Below are positions 43,791-52,037 of a stretch of DNA of 64,000 bases, piece after piece. Each line of letters starts with the position of its first letter. Within the stretch, counting starts at the first letter, position 1. The notes under the pieces are model-generated. The model worked only from the letters and a program-made list of their open reading frames with translations. It did not search any database and was not told the origin of the DNA. Position numbers and translations under genes: made by a program. The DNA comes from Ancylomarina sp. 16SWW S1-10-2. Lineage in GTDB: Bacteria; Bacteroidota; Bacteroidia; Bacteroidales; Marinifilaceae. The stretch is from NCBI RefSeq assembly GCF_009669305.1, contig NZ_SADB01000013.1, positions 62,001 to 126,000 of the forward strand, written 5' to 3'.

Positions 43791-44567
43791 ATGAGTTTCT
43801 TCAAAGATTTCAGCTTTGGCCTTCGTACTTATTCCGAAGCATTAAATTTCATTTTTAAAAAGAAACTAGCCTGGTTTTTCATATTTCCCCTAGCCTTTAA
43901 TATTATTCTATTTTGGTTTGGCTGGGATATGGTCAACGCCTATTCCGATACCGCAAAAGTGTATTTAGAGAATCAACTTGAGCTACATCAAGGAGATTTT
44001 TGGGGCTCTGGTTTTCTAAAAACTGCGATGGATGCCTTTGTATGGATGACATTCAAAATTATGTTCTTCCTACTCTTTGCTTATTTGGGAGGTTATATTA
44101 TCATTATTCTAATGTCACCCGTATTTTCATATCTATCGGAACGAACAGAGAAGATAAAAACAGGCGTAGACTATCCTTTCAGCCTAAGACAACTTGTAAG
44201 AGATGTGTTTAGAGGTATTACCATAGCCATTCGAAATTTCTGCATTGAAATCATACTAACGGTACTTATGTTTATTCTAAGCTTTATCCCCATAATTGGA
44301 TGGCTAGCTGCTATTATACTATTCTTTATATCGTCTTATTTTTATGGCTTTTCATTTATGGATTATGCTCTTGAGAGAAAGAAAATGAACCTTAGACAAA
44401 GTGTTCAGTTTATGAGAGAAAATAAGGGAATTGTTATTGCTAATGGATTCGTATTCTCTCTGTGTCTGATTATTCCATTTTGTGGCGTTTCATTCTCAAG
44501 TTTTGCAGCCATTATTTCTGTTGTTGCAGGAACGCTTGCTATAAGCGAAATGGAGGACAGAATTTAA
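43791..44567 (+). CDS. EI24/CysZ-family membrane protein
   Basis: A protein of 258 residues from the ATG at 43791 (MSFFKDFSFGLRTYSEALNF); the open frame extends 18 codons upstream only from a TTG. It has four to six hydrophobic segments, including LAWFFIFPLAFNIILFWFGW, IMFFLLFAYLGGYIIIILM and CIEIILTVLMFILSFIPIIG, and the family's SPVFSYLSERTEKI motif. CysZ homologues move sulfate, but in Bacteroidetes the family is broad and no cysteine genes are nearby. It is transcribed away from the BASS gene and toward the MFS pair, with a repeat-rich gap following. Confidence 0.8.
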   Translation: MSFFKDFSFGLRTYSEALNFIFKKKLAWFFIFPLAFNIILFWFGWDMVNAYSDTAKVYLENQLELHQGDFWGSGFLKTAMDAFVWMTFKIMFFLLFAYLGGYIIIILMSPVFSYLSERTEKIKTGVDYPFSLRQLVRDVFRGITIAIRNFCIEIILTVLMFILSFIPIIGWLAAIILFFISSYFYGFSFMDYALERKKMNLRQSVQFMRENKGIVIANGFVFSLCLIIPFCGVSFSSFAAIISVVAGTLAISEMEDRI

Positions 44568-44580
44568 CTCGAAAATAAAT

Positions 44581-44860
44581 GTTTCACGCAAAGAACGCAG
44601 AGGTTTTATCGCTAAGTGCGCAAAGAACGGCAAGACGTAAAAAGGATAGGTATTTGCAAAAATAACCATATCAATCTAGCTATAAGAAACACAAATAATA
44701 CAAAGGTTTCACGCAAAGATCGCAGAGATTTTAATCTAAGTGTGCAAAGAACGACAAGATGTAAAAGAGGATAGGTAGTTGCACCAAGAAATTTAATTCC
44801 TAGCAATAAAGAATTTCACTCGAAAAATGCAGAAGTTTTTATCGCAAAGTGCGCAAAAAA
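44581..44860. repeat. Three tandem degenerate CGCAAAG-type repeats
   Basis: Units at 44581-44656, 44706-44783 and 44812-44860 share GTTTCACGCAAAGA, CGCAGAG, TTTTATCGCTAAGTG and GCAAAGAACG with decay. The first two also share an AAGACGTAAAA/GATAGG tail. No reading frame of note covers them. This looks like a family of intergenic repeats known by eye from many Bacteroidetes genomes. Confidence 0.65.
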
Positions 44861-44861
44861 C

Positions 44862-44889
44862 AAAAGCCATCCCTAAGGATGGCTTTTTC
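44862..44889. terminator. Bidirectional terminator between CysZ-like and MFS genes
   Basis: AAAAGCCATCC, CTA and AGGATGGCTTTTT form a strong stem with T-runs on both strands. It belongs to the same hairpin family as 23829, 34847 and 46566. Confidence 0.75.
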
Positions 44890-44916
44890 TATGTCTAATT
44901 ATGGGTAGATCTAAAA

Positions 44917-46464
44917 TTAACTAGGATCTTCAAGCCCATAATTTTGTTCTTTATCTGCTTTCTTAAGTAAGACTGAAAGGAAGATTGAGATCACTCCACA
45001 ACCTACAAGTAGTAGAATAGGAATTGTATAATCTTTAGGCTGTCCATCAGGTACATTTTGATTTACATAGTCAAGTAAAGCACCAATTCCGTAAAAGAAT
45101 GCAGCTAAACCCCAATTCTGTAAAGTAGCCATTGAAGCATATGCAGTACCTAACCTATTTTCTGCAACAATTTTAGCAACTGAAGGCCACATTGCAGCTG
45201 GTACAAGAGAAAAAGCAACACCCAAACTCAACAAACCTAGATAAGCGATATAAACATTATTCATTACAGATAATGAAAGGTGAGCAAAGATTACAAGGAA
45301 TGATCCTAGAATCATTAAAGATGCTGCTTTACCTTTTTTATCAACAATATTACCAAATATAGGTGTGAAAATAATGGTTCCCAAAGGAATTAAACTAGCT
45401 GTTTTAGCACCATTATCTAACCAAATTGATAAGACATCTTTCATTATGTACAAATAAACAGTAAAAGCAACAACAGCTCCTACTTTAAAAAATAAGCGTT
45501 TCTGTTTATCCGCAAAGTTGTTAGGAACAACTGCAAAAAGAATTGCAAAGACGAAAAACACAATATATACACTGGCAGCCCCCATTGCTGAACTACCCCA
45601 CAATACAACTTCTCCAGCAGTAGGAAGTATTTCCGAGAATCCGAATTTATTAATTAATAAATCAGGAGCATACTGCATAAAAGGAAAAATAGCAGCATAG
45701 AAAGAAACACAAAGAAGAGAAATATATAAAAATGATTTATTCTTAAGTAAGCTAATTAAATCAGAAAATTTAAAATCTTCTTCTGAATCACAAGCTTCAC
45801 CACTTTTTTCATTACTTATTGCGGTTTCTTGTTTATCAAGTTTAACATCAAACACCGCATAAATTAGAAACATGATTAAAGTTAAACCCATTAAAGTTGC
45901 AGCAAAAGTAACTGCTGGAGAAACGGATCCTCCTCCAATATCTAATGACAAAGCTGTTCCCATAGCACTACCTAATCGACCAATCCCCATATTAATTGCC
46001 ATTGCTAAAGCTAATTCATACCCCTTAAACCATTTTACAATAGTTCGAGTAGCAACCACACATATAACCTCAAGTCCCGAACCGAAAAGAATTCGACCTA
46101 GAATAATCATGTTTAGCATGGTGTCGTGATCTATGCCAAAGAATCCAGAAGCTGCAAGAGCTGAAATAGCACCACCCACAACAGCAATACCACCAAAAAC
46201 GATACCTGCAATACGAATACCCCATTTATCAAGCATAATACCACCGACGATAATCATACCGAATATATTAACACTGGTAGTTAGAGCAAGAATACGTCCA
46301 AATTCTTCACTAGAGAATCCCATTTCTGATTCCATCAAACCCTTTAGGCCTGAAAAGAAATCTTGAAACCAGTAGGTACTAAAAGTTAAGCCTGAAAGGA
46401 GTATTAACATTGCCCATCGCATTGCCGATGAATCACGCAATGTTCTTTTAAATGCGTCTGTCAT
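44917..46464 (-). CDS. MFS transporter, paralogue 1 of a tandem pair
   Basis: A 515-residue major facilitator with about 12 hydrophobic segments. It starts MTDAFKRTLRDSSAMRWAML. The motif-A-like loop is GGIMLDKWGIR after TM2, and a long central loop (about residues 215-235) carries an acidic ETAISNEKSGEACDSEED stretch. The second half repeats GNIVDKKGKAAS and SLVPAAMWPSVAKIVAENRL. It matches the next gene over its full length, so the two arose by duplication. The type resembles MFSD1-like or organic-anion carriers. I cannot name a substrate. Separate terminators follow each gene, so they may be controlled apart. Confidence 0.8.
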   Translation of the reverse strand: MTDAFKRTLRDSSAMRWAMLILLSGLTFSTYWFQDFFSGLKGLMESEMGFSSEEFGRILALTTSVNIFGMIIVGGIMLDKWGIRIAGIVFGGIAVVGGAISALAASGFFGIDHDTMLNMIILGRILFGSGLEVICVVATRTIVKWFKGYELALAMAINMGIGRLGSAMGTALSLDIGGGSVSPAVTFAATLMGLTLIMFLIYAVFDVKLDKQETAISNEKSGEACDSEEDFKFSDLISLLKNKSFLYISLLCVSFYAAIFPFMQYAPDLLINKFGFSEILPTAGEVVLWGSSAMGAASVYIVFFVFAILFAVVPNNFADKQKRLFFKVGAVVAFTVYLYIMKDVLSIWLDNGAKTASLIPLGTIIFTPIFGNIVDKKGKAASLMILGSFLVIFAHLSLSVMNNVYIAYLGLLSLGVAFSLVPAAMWPSVAKIVAENRLGTAYASMATLQNWGLAAFFYGIGALLDYVNQNVPDGQPKDYTIPILLLVGCGVISIFLSVLLKKADKEQNYGLEDPS

Positions 46465-46565
46465 TTTTATTATTTTAAATTATTTATGAGATGTTTAGAT
46501 AATACCTTACAGCTTCCTATAGATCCATCAAAGACAAACCCTCACCATATCAATATTTAGAGCAC

Positions 46566-46597
46566 AAAAAAGTCATCCCGAAGGATGACTTTTTTTA
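46566..46597 (-). terminator. Terminator of the second MFS gene
   Basis: AAAAAAGTCATCC, CGA and AGGATGACTTTTTTT form a strong stem with T-runs either way. It separates the two MFS genes and is a relative of the hairpin at 44862. Confidence 0.75.
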
Positions 46598-46616
46598 TAT
46601 CAGTTAAATATCAAAA

Positions 46617-48065
46617 TTACTTTTGAATATTTGGTAATTGTAATCCGTAACCTTTGATTCTATCTTCGCGTTTCAATAAGAGACCAACAATAATAGCTAA
46701 AGCTCCTAAACCTGCAAAAATTAACATTGGGTTTGTATAATCGTAAAGAGGAATTTCAGTTCCTGCTGCCTTAGCAATAGCAACTTGAGGATTCGACTTA
46801 TCAAGAACTACACCAATTAATAACGGAATCCCCATTAATCCCCAGTTTTGTATCCAAAAAATTAAAGAAAAAGCTGTTCCCAATTGTTTTTCAGGAATAA
46901 TTTTTGGCACTGAAGGCCACATTGCTGATGGTACAAGAGATAATGCAATTCCTAAAATGATAGTTAATACAACAGCTACTTGCCAATAGTTTAAAATTGG
47001 TAAAGAGAAGATTGAATGTACAAAAAGAATAAGTACTGCACCTATAATCATGATAGTTACACCTTTTCCTTTTTTATCGTAAATTCCACCAAAAAGAGGG
47101 GTTAATAGTATTGTTCCAAAAGGTAATAAACCAGGAATCCGACCTGCTATTTCTTGGTCTAAGCCATATTTATTAACCATTAAGTCTGCCGCATATTTAA
47201 TAAATGGGAAAACTGATGAATAAAATAAGACACATAAAGTAGCGATTAACCAAAAACCTTTATTCCCTACAATTAGTCGTAAATCAGAGTATATACCCGA
47301 CCATAATTCCTTCATTGTAGAAGATTTTGGCTCTTCAATATTAGTGTCAGTTTCCGACAATTCTAATTTTTTATCCATAGACATATAGATAAAGAATGCA
47401 ATGAAACCAATAACTAATAACAATAATGCAAAAGCAATAGGTGCAGAAATACTTGGTGCCATTTTTTCAACCAATTGTCCTTTTTCAACAACTGTATGAA
47501 CGTTTGAAAAATACATTGCCAACGGTACCGGAGCCATCAAAGCTAGCATCGTTCCCAACCTAGCAACAGCCATTTGCATACCCATCGCAAAAGCCATTTC
47601 ATGACCCTTAAACCACTTAACAATAATTTTAGACACCGTAATCCCAGCAATTTCAACGCCAACAGCAAAAATTGCAAACCCCACAGAAGCATAAAAAACT
47701 TGAGTATGTATACCTAAGGTTGTATCTGTAACTAAAGTTGGGGTTGAAATGGCCCAATACTTAATTGCAGCCCCCACAACCATTATACCTGAAGCCATTA
47801 GACCTGTGAAACGAACACCCATTTTATCGAGAATAATTCCCCCAAAAATAAGCATCAAAAAGAATACATTCAACCAACCGTAAGAACTCGTAAACCAACC
47901 ATAGGTTGTACTTGACCATCCAAACTCAGATTCGAGCATCGGTTTTAATGGAGACATTACATCGGTTAGATAATAACCAGCAAACATGGTGATAGAAATT
48001 ATCCCCAATGCAGCCCATCGCGCAGCCTTCGAATCACGAAGACTTTGTCTTATCGTTTCAGTCAT
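46617..48065 (-). CDS. MFS transporter, paralogue 2 of a tandem pair
   Basis: A 482-residue major facilitator related to the gene at 44917. The start MTETIRQSLRDSKAARWAAL, the loop GGIILDKMGVRFTG, the second-half loop GGIYDKKGKGVTIM and SLVPSAMWPSVPKIIPEKQL align block by block with the paralogue. About 12 membrane segments are evident, with a central loop near residues 225-250. It is the upstream gene of the pair in transcription. A terminator between the genes suggests that each is expressed separately. Substrate unknown; tandem retention of two diverged copies suggests two related substrates. Confidence 0.8.
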   Translation of the reverse strand: MTETIRQSLRDSKAARWAALGIISITMFAGYYLTDVMSPLKPMLESEFGWSSTTYGWFTSSYGWLNVFFLMLIFGGIILDKMGVRFTGLMASGIMVVGAAIKYWAISTPTLVTDTTLGIHTQVFYASVGFAIFAVGVEIAGITVSKIIVKWFKGHEMAFAMGMQMAVARLGTMLALMAPVPLAMYFSNVHTVVEKGQLVEKMAPSISAPIAFALLLLVIGFIAFFIYMSMDKKLELSETDTNIEEPKSSTMKELWSGIYSDLRLIVGNKGFWLIATLCVLFYSSVFPFIKYAADLMVNKYGLDQEIAGRIPGLLPFGTILLTPLFGGIYDKKGKGVTIMIIGAVLILFVHSIFSLPILNYWQVAVVLTIILGIALSLVPSAMWPSVPKIIPEKQLGTAFSLIFWIQNWGLMGIPLLIGVVLDKSNPQVAIAKAAGTEIPLYDYTNPMLIFAGLGALAIIVGLLLKREDRIKGYGLQLPNIQK

Positions 48066-48325
48066 TTTGTTGTATTTTGTTTAAGTTAATGTTTTACAGC
48101 CTGCTAAATTAAGATTTATACTGAGACGAGCAAAACTGAGCTTTATATTTTAAATGAAACTAGACTATTCATATTAATTGTAAAATATAAATAACTATAC
48201 ATCCGACAGTTGACTAAAAAGGATTCTACGACGTTTTTTTTCATGTTAAAAGTGAATTTGCAGAATTAGATTAAGTGATCTGGTAATAATACGTCTCTTT
48301 TATTCATCCTTCGAATCTTTGTCGC

Positions 48326-48333
48326 TATATTTG
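48326..48333 (+). promoter_or_regulatory. pncB: Putative -7 element of the pncB gene
   Basis: TATATTTG fits TAnnTTTG, 27 bp before the ATG at 48361. Its position inside the longer TTG-started frame argues that the frame's extra N-terminus is not translated. Confidence 0.5.
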
Positions 48334-48360
48334 ATACTTGATTTATTTAGATTAAAAAAG

Positions 48361-49779
48361 ATGCAAACACTAACTCAAAACACGGGTCTATATACCGACT
48401 TTTATGAGCTAACCATGGCTCAAGCCTACTTTTACAGTGGCAAACAAAACGAAACAAGTAAATTTGATTATTTTTTTAGAACCAACCCTTACAAAGGCGG
48501 CTATATTGTTTTTGCTGGTTTGCAAGATCTCTTACATATTTTGTCAGAATTCTCTTATAATGATGAAAATCTTGCTTTTCTTAAAAAAGCAGGCTTAAAG
48601 GATGAATTTCTAAACTATCTAAAAGATTTTAGTTTTAAAGGCAAAATATACAGTATGAAGGAAGGGGAAATAGCTTTCCCTTACGAGCCAATAATACGAG
48701 TAGAAGGTAATATGATTGAATGTCTTCTGATAGAAACATTACTTTTAAATTACCTCAACTTTCAATCTCTAATTGCTACAAAAGCTTGCCGTATTCGTTC
48801 TATTATTGGCGATAAGGTATTTTCCGATTTTGGACTTCGCAGAGCACAAGGTCTTGGTGGTATACATGCCAGTAGAGCTGCTATTATTGGTGGGGCCGAT
48901 TCCACATCCAATGTTTACGCTGCTTTCATTTACGGCATCCCTGTAAGTGGTACACAGGCTCATGCATGGGTTCAAAGTTTTGATAAAGAAATAGATGCTT
49001 TCCGTCAATATGCTGAAATTAATCCTGACACAACCGTTCTTTTAGTTGATACATACAATACACTTAAATCTGGTATTCCCAATGCTATTATTATTGCTAA
49101 GGAATTAGAGGCTAAAGGTCTTAAACTTGTAGGTATTCGTTTAGATAGTGGTGACTTGGCTTACTTAAGTAAAAAAGGAAGAGAAATACTTGACGATGCA
49201 GGTTTAAGCTATGTACAAATATTTGCTTCTAACCAATTAAACGAATACGTCATAAAAAGTTTGAATGAACAAGGAGCTAGAATTGATGGTTATGGCATAG
49301 GAACTGAGTTAGTAACTGGAAATGACACAGGAGCTCTCGATGGCGTTTACAAACTAGTTGAAAACAACAATAAACCTTCCCTTAAAGTTTCCGAAAACAT
49401 TGAAAAAATGACCCTTCCTGGAAGGAAAAAAGTAGTTAGATACTTTGATAAGAATGGTAAATTTTTTAGTGATGGAATTTTAATGGTTGATGAAGAAAAT
49501 GCAAATAAAATTTATCACCCATTCCTCTCACATAAAACAACTAATTTGGATGGATGTACCCATGAAGTCTTAAATAAGCTAGTTATGGACAATGGGGAAA
49601 TCCTAATAAAAGAACAATTGCCAAGTGAAATAAACGTTTATTTAAAACAACGTTACGCTCAATTACCTGATGAACACAAGCGTTTTATTAGCCCACACAT
49701 ATATAAGGTTGGCGTTTCAGAAAAAGTTCTCAAACTAAAAAATGATATATTAAAAAGCATTCAAGAAAAAGTGTACTAA
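48361..49779 (+). CDS. pncB: Nicotinate phosphoribosyltransferase
   Basis: A 472-residue enzyme from the ATG at 48361 that joins nicotinate and PRPP to nicotinate mononucleotide for NAD salvage in the cytosol. Motifs are NTGLYTDFYELTMAQAYF, DFGLRRAQGLGGIHASRAA, the reactive-histidine motif SGTQAHAWVQSF, and GIRLDSGDLAYLSKKGREIL for PRPP binding. The longer frame from a TTG at 48319 lacks family-like sequence and contains the promoter element. The D-amino-acid PLP enzyme gene follows 21 bp downstream and the DUF2062 gene 12 bp after that, so a three-gene transcript is likely, though a functional link is not obvious. Confidence 0.92.
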   Translation: MQTLTQNTGLYTDFYELTMAQAYFYSGKQNETSKFDYFFRTNPYKGGYIVFAGLQDLLHILSEFSYNDENLAFLKKAGLKDEFLNYLKDFSFKGKIYSMKEGEIAFPYEPIIRVEGNMIECLLIETLLLNYLNFQSLIATKACRIRSIIGDKVFSDFGLRRAQGLGGIHASRAAIIGGADSTSNVYAAFIYGIPVSGTQAHAWVQSFDKEIDAFRQYAEINPDTTVLLVDTYNTLKSGIPNAIIIAKELEAKGLKLVGIRLDSGDLAYLSKKGREILDDAGLSYVQIFASNQLNEYVIKSLNEQGARIDGYGIGTELVTGNDTGALDGVYKLVENNNKPSLKVSENIEKMTLPGRKKVVRYFDKNGKFFSDGILMVDEENANKIYHPFLSHKTTNLDGCTHEVLNKLVMDNGEILIKEQLPSEINVYLKQRYAQLPDEHKRFISPHIYKVGVSEKVLKLKNDILKSIQEKVY

Positions 49780-49800
49780 CCTATATCAGAAGATAAATTA

Positions 49801-50910
49801 ATGGATATTAGAACACATATTAAAAAGCCTACTTTATTGTTGGACAAAGCAAAATGCATCAATAATATTAAAAGCATGATTGATCGTGCCAAAAGATGCA
49901 ACCTTACATTTCGTCCACACTTTAAAACACATCAGGCAGCTGAGATTGGTGAATGGTTTCGTGAGCTAGGTGTCGATAAAATAGCCGTATCATCGCTTCA
50001 AATGGCTCAGTATTTCGCTGAGCATAATTGGAGAGATATTACGGTTGCTATGCCAGTTAATTTACGCGAGATGGATACCATTGACGAATTAGCTGGTAAA
50101 ATAACGCTTAATATTCTAGTGGAATCTGCAGAAAGCATTCATCATTTAGAAGCTGAACTAAACCATAAGGTAAATGCCTACATCAAGGTAGATACGGGTT
50201 ATCATCGCACAGGAATTATTGCTGACGATACCGATAGTATTCAAAGCTTACTCAATTATATAAAAGCTTCTTCTCAAATCAAATTCAAGGGTTTTCTTGC
50301 TCACTCTGGTCAAAATTATAATGCAAGTGATACCAATGAAATTCTTAAGAATCACAAAGAATGTGTTCTTGAGTTAAATGAATTAAAAGATGTTTTTAGG
50401 TCTCAGTTTCCCGATTTAGAAGTTTCACTTGGAGACACACCAGCTTGTAGCATTAGCGACGAATTTTATGGAATAGACGAAATACGCCCAGGTAACTTTG
50501 TTTTTTACGACATGATGCAATTCGTATTAGGTTCGTGCGAAGAAAATGAGATTGCTGTAGCAATGGCCTGTCCCATTATAGCCAAACATGCCAACAGAAA
50601 CGAGATTGTAATTTATGGTGGTGGAATTCACTTTTCAAAAGAATATCTTGAAGCTGATGATGAAGGCACCAAATTATTTGGCTCACTCGTTAACATTAAA
50701 CCTGATGGTTGGAGTCCAATTATGAATGGTGGATTTCTTGCTAAACTTTCGCAAGAACATGGTATAATTAAATGTAACGAAGATTTCTTTAAGGAATTTC
50801 AAGTGGGTGATCTTATAGGTATTTTACCTATTCATTCGTGCATGACAGCTAATTTGATGGGACAATATCTCACGCTTGAAGCTGAAACCATTAAGATGAT
50901 GGGTAAATAA
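49801..50910 (+). CDS. D-threonine aldolase/D-serine dehydratase-like PLP enzyme
   Basis: A 369-residue fold-type III (alanine racemase-like) PLP enzyme. The PLP lysine is K42 in LTFRPHFKTHQAAEIGEW. The barrel continues with VKVDTGYHR-type sequence (AYIKVDTGYHRTGI) and GFLAHSGQNYNA. The C-terminal beta domain has the metal-site pattern IHSCMTANLM, as in D-serine dehydratase and D-threonine aldolase. It should split or dehydrate a D-hydroxy amino acid in the cytosol. The exact reaction cannot be read. It is cotranscribed with pncB (21 bp) and the DUF2062 gene (12 bp). Confidence 0.82.
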   Translation: MDIRTHIKKPTLLLDKAKCINNIKSMIDRAKRCNLTFRPHFKTHQAAEIGEWFRELGVDKIAVSSLQMAQYFAEHNWRDITVAMPVNLREMDTIDELAGKITLNILVESAESIHHLEAELNHKVNAYIKVDTGYHRTGIIADDTDSIQSLLNYIKASSQIKFKGFLAHSGQNYNASDTNEILKNHKECVLELNELKDVFRSQFPDLEVSLGDTPACSISDEFYGIDEIRPGNFVFYDMMQFVLGSCEENEIAVAMACPIIAKHANRNEIVIYGGGIHFSKEYLEADDEGTKLFGSLVNIKPDGWSPIMNGGFLAKLSQEHGIIKCNEDFFKEFQVGDLIGILPIHSCMTANLMGQYLTLEAETIKMMGK

Positions 50911-50922
50911 AGGCTTATAGCT

Positions 50923-51381
50923 ATGATGAACTACCAAAGCGTTTTGAGACGATTAAAGTTAGACAAAGTCAAAAAGGCAATTGTTAGTGAAATTAAATGT
51001 GCTGACAATACGAATAAGACCATCGCATTATCGTTAGCCTTAGGTGTATTTCTAGCATTTTCACCTGCTTGGGGCTTTCAAACAGTGCTTGCCATATCAT
51101 TAGCATTGCTATTTAAATTAAATAAGGTTCTTACTTTAATTACTGTCAATATCAGCAGTTTGCCTCCTTTAATTCCTCTTATTATTATTGCTGGTTATCA
51201 AGCAGGAGCTCTTCTTTTACATGGCGAATTTCAGAAAGATATGCCTGACTTGATGAATATAAAAGCACTAGGTGAGAATTATTTGCAATTTGCTTTAGGG
51301 TCATTAATTGTAGCTTCGGGACTTGGGCTATTTTTTTATTTTACATTTCATCTAATTTTAAAGAAATACCGAAGCAATTAA
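50923..51381 (+). CDS. DUF2062 membrane protein
   Basis: A 152-residue protein with two or three hydrophobic segments. The family hallmark is TIALSLALGVFLAFSPAWGF followed by QTVLAISLALLFKLNKVL, and a last segment LGSLIVASGLGLFFYFTFHL. A basic N-terminus of about 45 residues precedes them. The family has no firm function, and some members are fused to glycosyltransferases. It is the last gene of the pncB run. Translation may start at either of two adjacent ATG codons. Confidence 0.82.
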   Translation: MMNYQSVLRRLKLDKVKKAIVSEIKCADNTNKTIALSLALGVFLAFSPAWGFQTVLAISLALLFKLNKVLTLITVNISSLPPLIPLIIIAGYQAGALLLHGEFQKDMPDLMNIKALGENYLQFALGSLIVASGLGLFFYFTFHLILKKYRSN

Positions 51382-51424
51382 AGCTGAATAATCACGGGTG
51401 AAATGCGAATTACAATAATTCATT

Positions 51425-51905
51425 TGGTTCTACTACCATTTTAGTGAATGACCATACAATATCATAGTGAATATTAGTTTGATATTTAAGTAAATTCTTT
51501 AAACTCTGCAATATTTAACGAGTTTCAATCTTCTACAATATCTCGTAAAAACTAAATTATATCTTTTTTTTTATTTTTCTTTTGGCTTAATCCAAAAGAA
51601 ACAAAAGATCAAGTCTCCATAAGACTCAGGGTAAATACTTCAGATATCATAAGTGCAACTGGGTGATCTCCTCGTTCCTCCGAGCTGCCCAGTTTTACTA
51701 ATGATTCCTTTGTATTCTTACCCATCGCCTTCTGAGGCCATTTACGGGTTTCTGCCTAACAAAACACGCTCAAAATGTTTTGATAAGATATCGTTAAGAT
51801 TGTAGAATTTTTCTTTGGTTATCGGAATCAGGATGACGGATATGAGCTATTTCATCAAATCCATACCGTAATTAACGTATTTCCACTAAAATGGTAGTAG
51901 TACCA
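51425..51905. mobile_element. Candidate non-autonomous element (MITE-like) with 22-bp terminal inverted repeats
   Basis: The left end TGGTTCTACTACCATTTTAGTG (51425-51446) is the inverse of 51884-51905 with one mismatch. The 481-bp interior has no gene. Its centre holds an imperfect hairpin around ACTGGG...CCCAGT and the phrase GGGTTTCTGCCTAACAAAAC, which I recall as part of a widespread Bacteroidetes intergenic repeat. It lies between the convergent DUF2062 and PepD genes. No target-site duplication is obvious. Confidence 0.5.
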
Positions 51906-51986
51906 TTCATTTAAAGAACGACTAAATAAGTTCAACCATATTGTAGTCAAAATTAATCATCTTTAATATTAGCCAGTTTACAATAC

Positions 51987-52018
51987 AAAAATAGCCTGAT
52001 TCGCATCAGGCTATTTTT
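51987..52018. terminator. Bidirectional terminator between DUF2062 and pepD genes
   Basis: AAAAATAGCCTGAT, TCGC and ATCAGGCTATTTTTAT form a perfect stem with A-run and T-run, serving mainly the minus-strand peptidase gene 20 bp away. Confidence 0.85.
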
Positions 52019-52037
52019 ATATAATATAACTTAAAGT

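Noticed and set aside
44581-44860. CRISPR-like array
   Set aside because: The units are long, degenerate and few, with no regular spacers and no cas genes in the window.
48319-48360. Longer N-terminus for nicotinate phosphoribosyltransferase from a TTG
   Set aside because: The extra residues are not family-like and contain a TATATTTG promoter element; the ATG at 48361 gives the conserved start.
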